Assembly (NCBI RefSeq): GCF_009389715.1
Contig: NW_024067666.1
Coordinates: forward strand, 1,591,001-1,655,000
Length of the DNA: 64,000 bases
Reading direction: 5' to 3'
Source of the DNA: Phoenix dactylifera
Lineage: Eukaryota; Streptophyta; Magnoliopsida; Arecales; Arecaceae
Part shown: positions 48,445 to 60,829 of the stretch, piece by piece
Numbering within the stretch: position 1 is the first letter of the stretch
How the letters are laid out: each line of letters opens with the position of its first letter
Program-made: the position numbers and the translations under genes
The notes under the pieces: model-generated
What the model was told of the DNA's origin: nothing
Databases searched by the model: none
What the model saw: only the letters and a program-made list of their open reading frames with translations

Positions 48445-48783
48445 TGTTAGATAAAAAAAAAATATGAGGAAGAACACTCAAGAAGAAAGTTTGGAAGAAA
48501 AATAATTTTCATTTAACTCACATCCAAACACAATTAGAGTACATGGATATTTATAGGGACTTTAGATAGTCTTTTAACCTCCCTAATTGAATTAGTCATT
48601 ACACCATTCATAACCCCAAATAAATCTCAAATAACTCTCTCTAAATAAATTTCTTATAACTCCATGTAACTCCCACATGACCAAAAAACCAAAAGACATG
48701 TAACTCCTCACCATACTAATATGCAATTATTGAAATAAAACCATAAGTTACTAAATATTAAAAACTAAGTTTAGTAACCAACA
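48445..48783 (-). repeat. 3' LTR of the Copia element
   Basis: 339 bases, TG...CA ends, one difference from the other LTR. It is the 3' LTR because the polypurine tract adjoins it on the inner side. Confidence 0.95.
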
Positions 48784-48799
48784 CCCCCCCTTAAACTTG

Positions 48800-51775
48800 G
48801 TTTTGCAACTCCAAGCAAACTCCTTAACTTGCAAAAAGTTTCACTCTTGAGGGGCTTAGTGAATATATCCGCTACTTGATCTTGAGATTTGACATGTACA
48901 AGCTCGATCTCCTTGTCCTTCACGTGCTCTCTTATAAAATGATATCGAGTATCAATGTGCTTGCTTCTTTCATGATAGATGGGATTCTTGGCTAGTGATA
49001 TGGCAGATTTGTTGTCAATGAACAATCTTGTAGGTTGTTTTTGTGGACATTGTATCTCCTTTAGTAGCTTCCTTAGCCAAATTGCATGACAAACACCGGA
49101 GGAGGCAGCTACATATTCGGCTTCACATGTGGAAAGAGTAACAATTGGCTGCTTCTTCGAACACCATGTGAATGCAGTGTCTCCCAAGTAAAATACATAG
49201 CCGGAAGTACTTTTTCTATCATCCAAGTCGCCTCCCCAATCGCTATCCGAGTAACCTACAAGACAAAAATCTTTGGAAGAAGAATAAAATAAGCCTTGTC
49301 CAATAGTACCTTTGATGTACCGAAGGATTCTTTTAGCGGCCTTCAAGTGATATGATTTTGGCTCCTCCATATAACGACTCACAAGTCCAACTCCATATAA
49401 TATATCCGGCCTTGTGCATGTCAAGTAACGAAGACTTCCAACTAGGCTCTTGAACATAGTAGGATCAATCTTTTCTGTATCACCATACTTCGTTAATTTT
49501 GTGCCACATTCCACCGGAGTGTTTGCTGGATTACAATCTTCCATCTTGAACTTCTTTAATATTGCCTTTGCATATCCTTCTTGTAAAATGAAAATGCCAT
49601 TTTCAGTTTGCTTCACTTCTATGCCCAAAAAGTAGGACATAAGGCCAATGTCTGTCATTTCAAACTCCCGAATCATAGATTTCTTGAATTGCATAAACAT
49701 GTTTGGATTGCTTCCTGTGAAGATCAAGTCATCAACATACAAGCAAACAAGAAATATATCTCCATTTTCATTCACCTTACTATAGAGTGCATGCTCATAA
49801 GGACACTTGATAAAATTATTTTCAAGAAAGTAAGAATCAATTCTTCGGTTCCACGCCCTTGGAGCTTGCTTTAAGCCATATAAAGCCTTATTTAGCTTGA
49901 GAACTTTCTCCTCTTCTCCTTTTTTGATATAACCTTGTGGTTGTTCAACATATATTTCTTCATCAAGAAAACCATTCAAAAATGCCGATTTTACATCCAT
50001 TTGAAATATTTGCCATTTAAATTGAGCCGCCAAAGAAATTATCAATCTAATTGTTTCCATACGAGCAACGGGAGCAAATACCTCTTCATAATCAATACCA
50101 TACCTTTGACTATATCCTTTGGCCACCAACCTTGCTTTGTACTTTTCTACATCACCTTGTGCATTCTTCTTCATCTTGTATACCCATTTTACTCCAATTG
50201 CCTTGTGCCCATCTGGTAAAGTAGCTAACTTCCATGTGTCATTTTTCTCAATAACCTTGATTTCTTCATCCATAGCCTTCTTCCATTTGTGATCTTTAAT
50301 GGCTTCTTCAAAATCTATAGGCTCACAATTGGCAAGAAGACAAACAAGAGTTAGATTATTTTCATTCTCTGTTACCTCATATATTTCACTTAGTCTTCTC
50401 ATTTTGCTTGGCCTTGAACTTGGTTCTGCTGGGAATGAAGATGAAGATGGTGTAGGTGCTTGTAACTCTTCATTTCTTGGTTGCTCTTCTTCAATAAATG
50501 TGCCGAATTGCCTTTTTTCTTCTTGAGAACTCCAATCCCATATGCCTTCTTCATCAAATTCAACATCTCTACTAACAACAACTTTTTCATTACATGGATT
50601 ATATAATTTATACCCCTTTGAGCGAGCATCATAACCAATGAAAACATATTTAGTACTTCTATCATCAAGTTTAGTTCTCTTTTCTGCCGGTATATGAGCA
50701 TAAGCAATACTTCCAAAAACTTTTAAATGAGAAACAATAGGCTTCTTACCGGACCATGCTTCTTGTGGTGTGATATTCCGCAAGCCTTTTGTGGGGCATC
50801 TATTCAAGATGTAAATGGCACAATTTGCTGCTTCGGCCCAAAATTGCTTTGGCATACCTTTGCTTTTCAACATGCATCTCACCATATCAAGAATAGTTCT
50901 ATTTCTTCTTTCTGCAACTCCATTTTGTTGTGGAGAGTATGGAACCGTCAAAGGTCTACGAATTCCATTCTCTTCACAATAAGCTTCAAATTCTTTAGAA
51001 GTAAATTCTCCACCTCTATCGGATCTCAAGGATTTAATAGTATAACCACTTTCTTTTTCAACATATATCTTGAATCTTTTGAAAGTACTAAAAGCTTCAG
51101 ATTTGTTTTTCAAGAAATAAATCCATATTTTTCTACTGAAATCATCAGTAAAAGTGAGAAAATATTTGTGCTCACCAAAAGAGGTAGGAACAATTGGCCC
51201 ACAAACATCTGTGTGCACAAGTTCTAGTGGCTCCCGTGCTCGATATATTGCTTCATTTGGAAAGCTCCTTCTATGATGCTTGCCGAGAAGACAACCTTCA
51301 CAAAGCTGCTTTGGATCTTCTATGAATGGCAATCCCTTCACCAAATCATGCTTAGATAAAAGCTTTAAAGCACCAAAGTTAAGATGACCATATCTCAAAT
51401 GCCAAAGCCATGATGAATCTTTAAAACATGCCTTCAAAGACATAGCAACTTCACTTTGAATGTTTAGAAGAAACATTCTATTCTTTGTCATTTCAATATT
51501 TGCAATCAATCTATTTCTTGAATCTCTTATAGAAAGAGTACGATTTTTCATTTGAATATTGTAACCTTTTTCCAAAAGTTGCCCCAGACTCAAAATATTA
51601 TTCTTCATATTTGGCACATAGAAAACATTAGAAATAAATGTATGAGTGCCATTCTTCAAACGAATCAAAATAGTGCCTTTGCCCCTTACCAGAATTTTAG
51701 AAGAATCTCCAAAAGTAACTTGACCACCGACTGATTCATCAAGCTCCGCAAATAAGCTTCTTTTGCCACACATGT
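48800..51775 (-). mobile_element. Copia pol region (fossil part)
   Basis: In coding order it shows the GAG-pre-integrase zinc-binding region ([17 protein letters not shown]), the integrase core (VHTDVCGP, then [10 protein letters not shown]), a Copia-type reverse transcriptase ([10 protein letters not shown], then [11 protein letters not shown]), and the RNase H domain ([19 protein letters not shown], then STCEAEYVA). Described only as a part of the element. Confidence 0.95.
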
Positions 51776-51799
51776 GATTGCTCGCTCCAGTATCAAGAT

Positions 51800-52820
51800 A
51801 TCATGCTTCCTCTTTGTTGCTTTCTTCTCCTTTATATGCTAATAATAGAAATGGCTCTTTTTCTTCATTTCTCTTTTCACCATAATTAACATTCTCATCA
51901 ACTTGATTAGTAGCACTCCAACAATTTGAAGAGTAATGCCCAAACTTCTTGCAATTATAACATTGAATATTAGATTTATCATACCACCTTCTTTCATATG
52001 GCCTTCCTCTACCACGTCCTCTTCCTCTTATAGGATTTGAACCTTGCTCCTTCTCTTCATTGCTTGATGAGCCACGATTGATTCTTCCTCTTCCTCGTCC
52101 TCGGCCACGGCCACGACCTCGTCCTCGGGCTCTTTCTTGAGTTCTCCCATAATCTTCTTTTGTAGTAAGCTTCGTTTGTAGAACTTGCTCCAATGGCTTT
52201 TCTTCCTTTCTTTTGTTAAGCTTTTTCTCATGAACTTGCAAAGAGCCCATAATTTCTTCAATTGTCACTTCCTCCAAATCTTTGGATTCTTCTATGGCTG
52301 CAACAACAAAATCAAATTTCGGGTCCAAAGACCGCAACACCTTTTCCACCACTCGAACATTGGTTAGAGTTTCACCATTCCTCCTTAATTGATTAACAAT
52401 CACCATAACTCTTGTAAAATAATCAGCAATAGATTCTGAATCTTTCATTTGTAAAGACTCAAAATCACTTCTAAGGCTTTGAAGACGAATCTTCTTTACC
52501 TTATCAATACCCTTGTATGCTTTTTGAAGAAATTTCCAAGCTTGTCTTGATGTTGTAGCAGCTCCAACAATCTCAAAGGTGGCTTCATCTAATCCTTGAT
52601 AAATCAAGAAAAGAGCTTTCTTGTCCTTCTTCCTTGACTCCCTTAGCGATTGCCTTTGATTCTCCGTCAAAGTCGCCTCATCTTCAGGCTCCACATAGCC
52701 TTTTTCAACCATCTCCCATGCATCTTGCGAGCCAAGAAGTGCCTTCATTTTGATGCACCAATTTTCGTAGTTGTCTTTGGTGAGTTGAGGAACCGAAAAT
52801 GCCATCGTATTGTTGGCCAT
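51800..52820 (-). mobile_element. Copia gag region (fossil part)
   Basis: A capsid-type region of the UBN2/retrotransposon gag family (opening with [20 protein letters not shown]), an Arg/Gly-repeat stretch, and one zinc knuckle, [14 protein letters not shown] (C-x2-C-x4-H-x4-C). Described only as a part of the element. Confidence 0.93.
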
Positions 52821-52847
52821 TGGATCAATCTAGCTCTGATACCACTT

Positions 52848-53186
52848 TGTTAGATAAAAAAAAAATATGAGGAAGAACACTCAAGAAGAAAGTTTGGAAG
52901 AAAAATAATTTTCATTTAACTCACATCCAAACACAATTAGAGTACATGGATATTTATAGGGACTTTAGATGGTCTTTTAACCTCCCTAATTGAATTAGTC
53001 ATTACACCATTCATAACCCCAAATAAATCTCAAATAACTCTCTCTAAATAAATTTCTTATAACTCCATGTAACTCCCACATGACCAAAAAACCAAAAGAC
53101 ATGTAACTCCTCACCATACTAATATGCAATTATTGAAATAAAACCATAAGTTACTAAATATTAAAAACTAAGTTTAGTAACCAACA
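52848..53186 (-). repeat. 5' LTR of the Copia element
   Basis: 339 bases, adjoining the primer-binding site, with the promoter end of the element on the right. It is identical to the other LTR except for one transition. Confidence 0.95.
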
Positions 53187-53294
53187 AATAGACAGAGTTG
53201 ATATACTACATAGTATTGATCTCTGCCATTTGCTTAGAAACTTGATCACCAACATATTTTTGTATGCTTTATTTAAACCTAATATGCGAGTATA
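53187..53294. repeat. Right part of 246-bp tandem copy 4
   Basis: Begins with the duplicated AATAG and continues the unit exactly where it stops at 48,444; with that left part it adds up to one full 246-base unit. Confidence 0.95.
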
Positions 53295-56200
53295 TGTACA
53301 CCAAGGGCTAGCTCAACTGTTTATTCAACCAGTAGTTTTATTTTTCAGTGAAAGTGCACACCTGTAGCCCCATGGTATATTTATTGAACCTACAAGGACA
53401 TTCAGTTCAAAATCGCTTCTATCTTTCCTTATCTTGAAAACCAATCTGTAGCTTGATCCATTTTATGATAAATACAAGATACCAGGGCCTACAGAAAACT
53501 GGTCTTTGAAGTTATCTAATATCTTTGGGCTGATATCTCCAAATGATTTTTTCATCTTGCACGGTCTTAGACTACAATGGTACAGCTGATCTCTCATTCA
53601 ATCCAAACATTGGATACCCCAGGTCAGAAGACATTTGAATGTCCTCTCATGCATCTCTTGCTTTCATGAACTACTGTAATTTACTAGTATCTGTGAAATC
53701 CCTGTCCTGCCTTCATTATCTATCCATCATCTATCCCTACGGTGTAGCCTGCTCCTGCAACCATCAATTTAAACTTCTGCTCATCCTACAATGGAGGCTT
53801 TGCAGTGAGGTTGTCTTGGGACTGGAGGGTGCTTTCTCCATGGTGGGACAGGATATCCCAGATAACCGATCACCCTACAAGCTGAGACAAACCTCAGAAT
53901 TCAATTTTTTCATCTGACTTTCCTCCGTCGGAAATCAAGCTGTTCATATACGTATGCACATCTATTAAGCCCTCCTTGTCAGAATCCAATCATAAGACTC
54001 GTGTCTTTCCCTGTCTTTTCTATAGTAATCTAGTTATTATCTGGTTGACATCCAATATTGTGATAGTGGCTTCTCTTACATCCCCGAAAGTATCTTAATC
54101 CATGGTTTGTTAGAAATATAGTTGTTCATCGTCTTCAATTTTCCCATACCATTAAACAGAGTAAGGACCTCGAACTTACCTGTTATTTCTTCTTCAAATC
54201 AAACTCCCATCAAAACTCCATTTACTGTATTTTGAATTAGTATTAAAATTGTCACCTATTCTATCCAACTTTAGAATAGATGGCTGCATCAAAACTTAAA
54301 ATGGCTTGTGCCAACCTAATCTTCCTTGTAGTCCGATTTTTCGGAGAACACACCACCAGTTGAAGTATTCCTGCTTTTAGAATATGTAGATTGTAGAAAG
54401 CTTGCAATCCCATTTGTCATATATTGTTAGGTACTCTACTATTTTGAATGATCTTACTTTCAACCTAGGGATTGGGAATATACCAGTTAATTTATTGAAC
54501 ATGGCATCAACAATACCAAACAGTCTTTTACTGTACGGCTGGGTTTGGATTTCACATGACGTTTGATTTAGATCCAAGACCACAACCTTCAGAAGGTTGA
54601 GGGTCATCAAACTTATGGTCTCAATCTCATCCTAGTCTTCTTTGATCTCTTTCTTCTTTCTTGAGATATTCGACTTACATCCTGCATGCCTTTCTCCTCA
54701 GGTCTCATCTTCCCTACACAACACATGTCATGCCATCTCAAAAGATCCCCACTTCGTCCTCAAAGTTAGCTCATCAAAGAACATAACATAAATGATGGCC
54801 TTATTGACATGCCATAACACAGAAAGACAGCAGCCAGCTGCATTCAACAAAGGGAAAAAGTCGTAGTCAATATGTGGTCCAGTTTTTTGTAGATGGGCAG
54901 CATGTGTTAGAATGGCTCAATGCATCAATATCTGTTTTGCAATTGAAGTCCACTATTACCCTTTTAAAAGCCAAACCTGCCGATGTAAAATTTAATTGGG
55001 TAAGGCCTGTTATAGTTTTGTACCTCGAGCTAATCATATTATGAAACATAGATCTTTTTAATGGAGAAAACAAAGCAGGATAATGCAGAGTAAAGCTTGA
55101 GAAGCAACCTGGTATATCCATGGACTCTGAACAATTAGCATTTTGATGTGTTCTTGCAGGGAACTCCAGAAAAAAAAAAAGGTGTGGATGAAGGATACAT
55201 AGGAAACTCAGAAGGAAACTGGGTCCCTAAACTCCTGGATTATGATTGTTTGCTAAGGATCTGACCTGAAGTTTGATGGAATTTTTATTAGGATTCAATG
55301 TTGCAAGCAGCCAAAGGTTAAACCAAAGTAGGAAACTCAGTCCAGGACCAGTTTCTAAGAACAAAGTGCAGTTACTGACATCTAATTTGTTTGAATGTGG
55401 CAAGAAATGCAGCCACTGACATCTAATTTGTTCTAATGTGGCAAGGGATCTTATCTTGCCATCTTCAGCATTTTTACGTCAAATTGGCCATGTGTGCTGC
55501 TTCCCGGACCGTGTACACCGGAGTCGGTGCTGGTAGGGTGCCACCACCATCAGATGCTCAAGATTCATAAAGTCACGTTTGTGGTTATGGGACTTAAGAA
55601 ATGTGAACCGCTTCCTTTGACCACCAGGCTGTGGCTTTTGTGAATTAAGGGTTTGATATTGAGATCATCAGTAGAAAGGTTTTATTCAGTATTGACATAT
55701 CTTCTTCTTCTTCAATTTGGCTCATGTTACCAGATAATTTATGGGATCTTGATGTAGTTTCAGGACTTGGATAGATGCTTTGAATCCCTTTTGTGAGATT
55801 ATGACATTGAAGGCAAAGGTTAGATATTGCCCGCTGTCAATAAATCGTATCTATATGAGCAAATCACGGAGAGAAATATTGGCTAAAGTCATTGGTGGTA
55901 GTGGTGGTGACACCGTGATCATTGATTTTTTTACTGTAGGCTTCTCTATTAATTTTGTTGTATGGTTTTGAAACAGGCGTCTAGAAGTCCTCTTGTCATC
56001 TCTTGGTATTTCCCCCACTTTTCTGTGGGTATCTTTTGACTTGGAATTCTAGCTTTCGGTAAGTAGGTTTTCATGGCAAATTTGATGAGTACTTAATGTT
56101 CCATTAGCTTCAAAGCATGCTGAAATGAGCCACTCAGAATGGTGCATTTTTTCTTATTAAAACTATTTGGGTCATGACATTCTCCAATGCCACATGGTAT

Positions 56201-59200
56201 GCTTACATGCTTGGGTTTCATTTTTCAGATAGCTTAGTCCTGTTTTTTTTTTTTCCCCAATTTTTGAGTTGTTCTTTCCACTGTCGGTCAGACAACCATC
56301 CAAATCCTTAGGATCTTGTAAAAGATATTCCTTTGTTGTTTGATATTACGTTGCTAACGCTATGATGCGATGATATGGACCCATATGAAAAGGTGGTCGA
56401 ATTTTGAGGCTGAAGTCGGTGTAAAAGTAGAAAATTTGTTCTTTTAAAAGGCAGGGTTCTTAAGTGATGGTACAGTATGAATCACTATTAATATGAGTTG
56501 TTGTGTTTGTATCTTAGAGGTGTATAATCTCAAAGCATTTTAAAATGGCAAGAATGGGGGATGAAATGACACTGGAAATGGATGACCACATTTTAGTTGT
56601 TGCAGATCTCCATCCTTCCACCAGATCCACCACCTTTTTCCCTCTTGAGAAGAAGGGTTTGGGGGGCCTTTAATACAATAAATTAATGATGGTTACAAGG
56701 ATGTTTAAGATTTTGAAGCAAAAGTTTTTGTAATTTGGATTATGGAGGGTATATACAAGAACACATTTAGCAAGTTCATGAGCTAAAGGAGTTTATTGAG
56801 GTAATGCAGTATTCAACCAGATGATTGGGGTACTATTACAGTGGAAATAAACAGCGAAAAAGTGTGCAACAAACAAGAACACAACATCTCAACTATCTCA
56901 GCTATATATATATATATAAAGCTGACAAGGGTCATAAACCCTTTTGTAGATGAATTCTTTTATTCCAATGTATCCCTCTTAATCATGAAAGAAAACTAGA
57001 GTATATCTTACTGTTTTATAAAACCAAACTCTTCAAGAAACGTTTCTAATACCTAGGAAACTCGAGTGTTTTTAGTAAAAACCAATAGGAACTCTCACTT
57101 GAGATTCTAAATTTAGAGGGCTTGCTCGCATGAAGCAAGAAAGAAAAAGAAAAAAAAGAGGAGATGGAACATCTAGGATCTAACAAGCAACATGAAAATG
57201 TGGTTCTTGACAAGTATTGCATGTGCTTAGTATTAATCGAATTTTGAGTTTGTGATCTCTTCAAACAAAGGAGTTTTAGTCAGTTAATCTAAATAACTAT
57301 TTGGAGTCCTATAGGTGGAGCTATGCTACAACTGAAGCTACAACATAATTTGAGTTGCATGTAGCTGACTTATAGGGGCTTAGTCTCTTTTTCTTTTCTT
57401 TCTTTTTTTCTTTTTTTTTTTTTTTTGGAGAGAGGATGAGGGGGAGTGGTGAAGGGGAGAGGGAAAGGAGGATAGGAGCTAGGGTTGGAACAAAGGAGGG
57501 AAGAGCATAAAGATGAGTGGAGAAAGAGAGGTGATCTTGAAGCCACATAGGACTCAAGAGGTACAAGATCATGGAGGTTACAACATGAGGGCTCGAGTTT
57601 GAGCTCGCCCTATGGCCAATTTGGTCCTAGATCACGCTATGGCAAAAGAGCCTTAAGTTATAAGCGAATTGCAGCCAGACACACAACTACAATTCAGCTA
57701 TGGACATCCAAACAAATAAAATACCCTGCCTTACGTCCAGACCTGCAGTGCATCAAATAGTACACAATGTTATGGACAAAATAATAATAATCCTCATTAA
57801 AAGTAATTTATTGGCTTGATTACTTCTTTGATTTCTAGCATGCATCAGGTTATCTTCTCTCCTAGCACTCACTCATGCATCAGGTAGCTGGAAAGGAGAA
57901 AAAGAATAAATGCTCCATATGCATGAAACAGGGATGGAGATATATGTAGCTCCCCTTGTCGGCAGCTAGTGGGAGAGTGTGAATGGGCAATATGGCTACA
58001 TAGGAAGAAAAGAAGGGAAAAGATAAAAAGAGAACTCAAAAGAAGGTTGTAGCCCTTACGACTTAGAGGCAGGAACAAGATATGTGACATTTAAGACTAG
58101 ATCCCCGGGAGGAAGACATAATGGGAAAGGATTTAGATGAATCCAAGAAAACGGGGTGAGCAAATTAAATTTGTTTGGAGCTCAATTCAGTGGGCTTGTG
58201 GTGGAATAACAGGTGGCCACTCATGCTAGTGGATGTGGGGTACATGTCAAGTAGTAGCTGGTTTTTGGACCAGAGATTTGTTTAGTCTTGGTTATTGATA
58301 TGACACTTGGAGGCTGATGATTGGAGGCAGTGGAACACTCGGAGGGAGTTGATTCTTGAAAGGGGAGCAGGAGAAATCTCATTTGCCCCCTAAAACCTCA
58401 TTTTTCTTAAAAAAAATCCCTTAAACCTACATTGTATTTTAAGAAATCTTTAACATTTTACACATAATATAAATAGGACAGCTAAAAGGTGGTCATTCCT
58501 CAGTTTTAGCTTCATTGAATCGACTTGCATTATTTTTTCAAGAATTTAATGCTAAATTATTATTATTTAGTAATAAGAAATAGCCCAACTCACATAATGA
58601 AGTCAAGAAATTAAGCATACTATCAACATTTTAAAATGATTGGGCTAAACTTACTAAATTGAGAGCATTTAAATTTTACCATTGTGTTAAATAATTATAA
58701 AATTTTTAAGAAAAACCTAAAATAAAACTTCCACTAATAACTTGAGAATTGTGTGTGTGTGTGTGTGATCGATATTAGATGTTTGACTATTGATTTTGAG
58801 ACTGATATTAGCTTATACTTCTTTTCTTGAGATAAGAATAGTCTCACTCCCAGCCTCTCTATATACTGCAATTTCTTTTTGTAGAACAAATATATAACAT
58901 TGATCTTGCCTGACCAACAATTATCAATGAGGAAGAAAACCAATAGTAAAAAATAAAAGGTTCTTTCTAAATATTTTGTTCAACTATTTATTGCAATATG
59001 AATCAAGGTTTGGAACAAAAATCATATAGGGCAGGCACTATAGAACATCGTATGGGCTAGGACTTCTATTTTGCCATATTTTCTCTAGCACCTATCTTAA
59101 AGAAAAAATTCAAAAATTAAATAGAAATAGGACTCCTACTAATGGAATCCATCAACCCCGTAACTTAAAAAAAAATAAAAAAAGAAAATTACACGCACTA

Positions 59201-59390
59201 AGAGAGACCGTCCACGAAAAAAGACTATCAGCATCCTTTTTCTTCCTCATCTAGTCTCTCCATCTATCCTCTTTCTTATCGAGTCATTTATTCCATCCAT
59301 GAGGTCTTCCTTCTCCTCCCGAGTTTCTTTCTCCTCCTCCAAATCTCTCTCTTTTTCAGGATATTTGTACTTAAGTATTCATAAAGTCTA
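53295..59390. other. Intergenic DNA without recognised genes
   Basis: No supported gene. Small items: a TATATA run near 56,904-56,920, a T/C-rich stretch at 57,385-57,426, and a GT run at 58,750-58,767. Frames in this stretch are short, AT-rich and without motifs. Confidence 0.5.
55368..55449. repeat. 41-bp tandem duplication
   Basis: Two units starting at 55,368 and 55,409, both containing ACTGACATCTAATTTGTT and AATGTGGCAAG, with a few substitutions. Confidence 0.85.
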
Positions 59391-59436
59391 AGAAATGATG
59401 CGTATATAATTTCTTATATTAGACAAAGCTAGAAAA

Positions 59437-59890
59437 TTATGCATCGATACTAATGAACACTATATTCTAAAAGTTATGCATCGATTTATCTAAAAATGTG
59501 TATTGACTTGCGTGATGATTAATTTGTCTGGTGTATATCACCCAGTCATATAGTGCGTATTGGTAAAAAGCATGTTCTGAAAACTATGTCTCGATTTACT
59601 TGAAGGTGTGCATTGGATTACTATTACGTATATATCAAATAAGCTTATAGTATGTATCAAAAAGTCGACGAGTGTATATCATCGGCCATATAGTATGTAA
59701 CGATTTATATAATGTCCTAAAATTACGTATCGATTTGCTTTAAGGTGTATATTGGATTAATGATGATAAATTTACTAAGTATGTATAATTTGATCATGTA
59801 CAGTATACTGATAAATATCATGTTTTAGCAACGACTTACCTAACTTATGTAATAGCTTGCTAGTGTATTACTTTACAATGTAGTATGTAC
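59437..59890. repeat. Degenerate minisatellite
   Basis: Variants of TTATGCATCGATTT recur at about 59,439, 59,475, 59,586 and 59,737, followed by AAGGTGTGCATTGGATTA-type blocks and AGTATGTA-type blocks. Spacing beyond the first pair is about 110-150 bases and irregular. It ends about 190 bases before the TATA boxes of the next gene. Confidence 0.55.
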
Positions 59891-60080
59891 CGGATTTTTT
59901 TACAATGAGTCTATAATTTTTGAATTCTTTTAAGATGAGTATAAAAAATATAAAAAAATAAAAAATTCGTCCTACATTTCTATGATGCCAATGTTTCTAG
60001 GTTTGCGAAAAGGTACTTTAAAAATTTAATATTCTTCTTATAAGTAAAATAATGGTTGTTTTGTGCCGACCAGTCACGCC

Positions 60081-60141
60081 GCGCTATAAAAGCCCTTCTG
60101 CAAAGGCGCGTTGCACCAAGATCAACGCGTCGCGCTATAAA
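60081..60141 (+). promoter_or_regulatory. Twin TATA boxes of the glycine-rich protein gene
   Basis: GCGCTATAAA occurs twice, at 60,081-60,090 and 60,132-60,141, 51 bases apart, in short GC-rich settings. Both are good TATAAA boxes and could give two start sites, with leaders of about 200 and 260 bases. Confidence 0.7.
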
Positions 60142-60324
60142 TACGTCTAACCTACTCTCCTCTCAACCCCTCGACTGTCTTCCCACTATTTAACCTTTCC
60201 ATGCTTTCTCCCAACTTTCTCCCTTCCGTCCAAATATCCACCGGACAAACGAAACCTAACCCAAAAGTCCAGAAATAAAACCGCAAAAGACACAGCAAAG
60301 AAAGGGAAGGCTACTTGTACTAAA

Positions 60325-60348
60325 AAGAGAGAGAGAGAGAGAGAGAGC
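60325..60348 (+). repeat. (GA)n in the 5' leader
   Basis: Eleven or twelve GA units, ending 25 bases before the start codon. GA tracts in plant leaders can bind GAGA-binding (BBR/BPC) proteins; whether this one does is not known. Confidence 0.85.
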
Positions 60349-60373
60349 AGATCACCACCAAGACGAACCAACC

Positions 60374-60829
60374 ATGAAGCCCCCCACCACACTCCTCCTC
60401 CTCCTGCTCCTCCTCGCCGCCGGCGCTGCCTTCTCCTCCGCCGCCCGCGACCTCGACGCCGAGATCACCTCCTCGTCCAAGCACCGCGGCGGCCAGCCGG
60501 GCCGGGGCGTCCCCGGTTTCGTCCCCGACCCCCCCAGCTTCTTCGGGGCCCCCGGAGGCGGCAAATTCGGCATCCCCGACTTCCGCGGGTGGGGCAACTA
60601 CGGGGGCGGCTACGGATACGGCTCCGGCGGACCCACTGGAGGCTCCGGATGGCACGGCGTCGTCCGACCCTCCGTGGTGTGCTCCGAGAAGGGCCCCTGC
60701 TATAAGAAGAAGCTGACGTGCCCGGCCAAGTGCTTCACCTCCTACACTCGCTCCGGCAAGGGCTACGGCGGCGGAGGCGGAGGCGGCGGCTGCACCATGG
60801 ACTGCAAGAAGTGCGTCTCCTACTGCTGA
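60374..60829 (+). CDS. Secreted glycine-rich, cysteine-rich protein
   Basis: A single-exon frame of 151 residues, very GC-rich. Residues 1-24 form a signal peptide (a run of eight Leu, probable cut after SSAA). Residues 38-95 are Gly/Pro/Tyr-rich (GGGYGYGSGG). The C-terminal domain (101-151) has eight Cys at 103, 109, 116, 120, 140, 144, 147 and 151, pattern C-x5-C-x6-C-x3-C-x19-C-x3-C-x2-C-x3-C. Eight glycines separate its halves. It resembles plant secreted proteins with the VVC..KGPC..KKLTCPAKC block, known mainly as uncharacterised or glycine-rich wall proteins. Four disulfides are possible. The start has a good context (ACCATGA). A role in the cell wall or apoplast is likely by composition; the exact function is unknown. 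Confidence 0.85.
   Translation: MKPPTTLLLLLLLLAAGAAFSSAARDLDAEITSSSKHRGGQPGRGVPGFVPDPPSFFGAPGGGKFGIPDFRGWGNYGGGYGYGSGGPTGGSGWHGVVRPSVVCSEKGPCYKKKLTCPAKCFTSYTRSGKGYGGGGGGGGCTMDCKKCVSYC

Larger units (their letters stand above)
48445..53186 (-). mobile_element. Ty1/Copia LTR retrotransposon, young, nearly whole
   Basis: A 4,742-bp element on the minus strand. Both 339-bp LTRs begin TGTTAG and end CCAACA, and the element is flanked by the 5-bp target duplication AATAG (48,440-48,444 and 53,187-53,191). The primer site (complement TGGTATCAGAGC, 52,833-52,844) fits initiator tRNA-Met. A polypurine tract (a C-run on the plus strand) abuts the left LTR. The order gag, integrase, reverse transcriptase, RNase H is that of Copia. 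The coding region looks almost whole, with about one break. The LTRs differ at one of 339 positions, so the insertion is recent, on the order of a hundred thousand to a few hundred thousand years at usual plant rates. The lineage within Copia is not assigned. Confidence 0.97.

Noticed and set aside
47392-48477. Repeated short minus-strand frames (MRKEHLKVNK type)
   Set aside because: They recur with each 246-bp unit and stop at the same place; explained by the tandem repeat.
57300-57720. Possible MITE around a T/C-rich stretch
   Set aside because: The proposed inverted ends match too loosely, and no target duplication was found.
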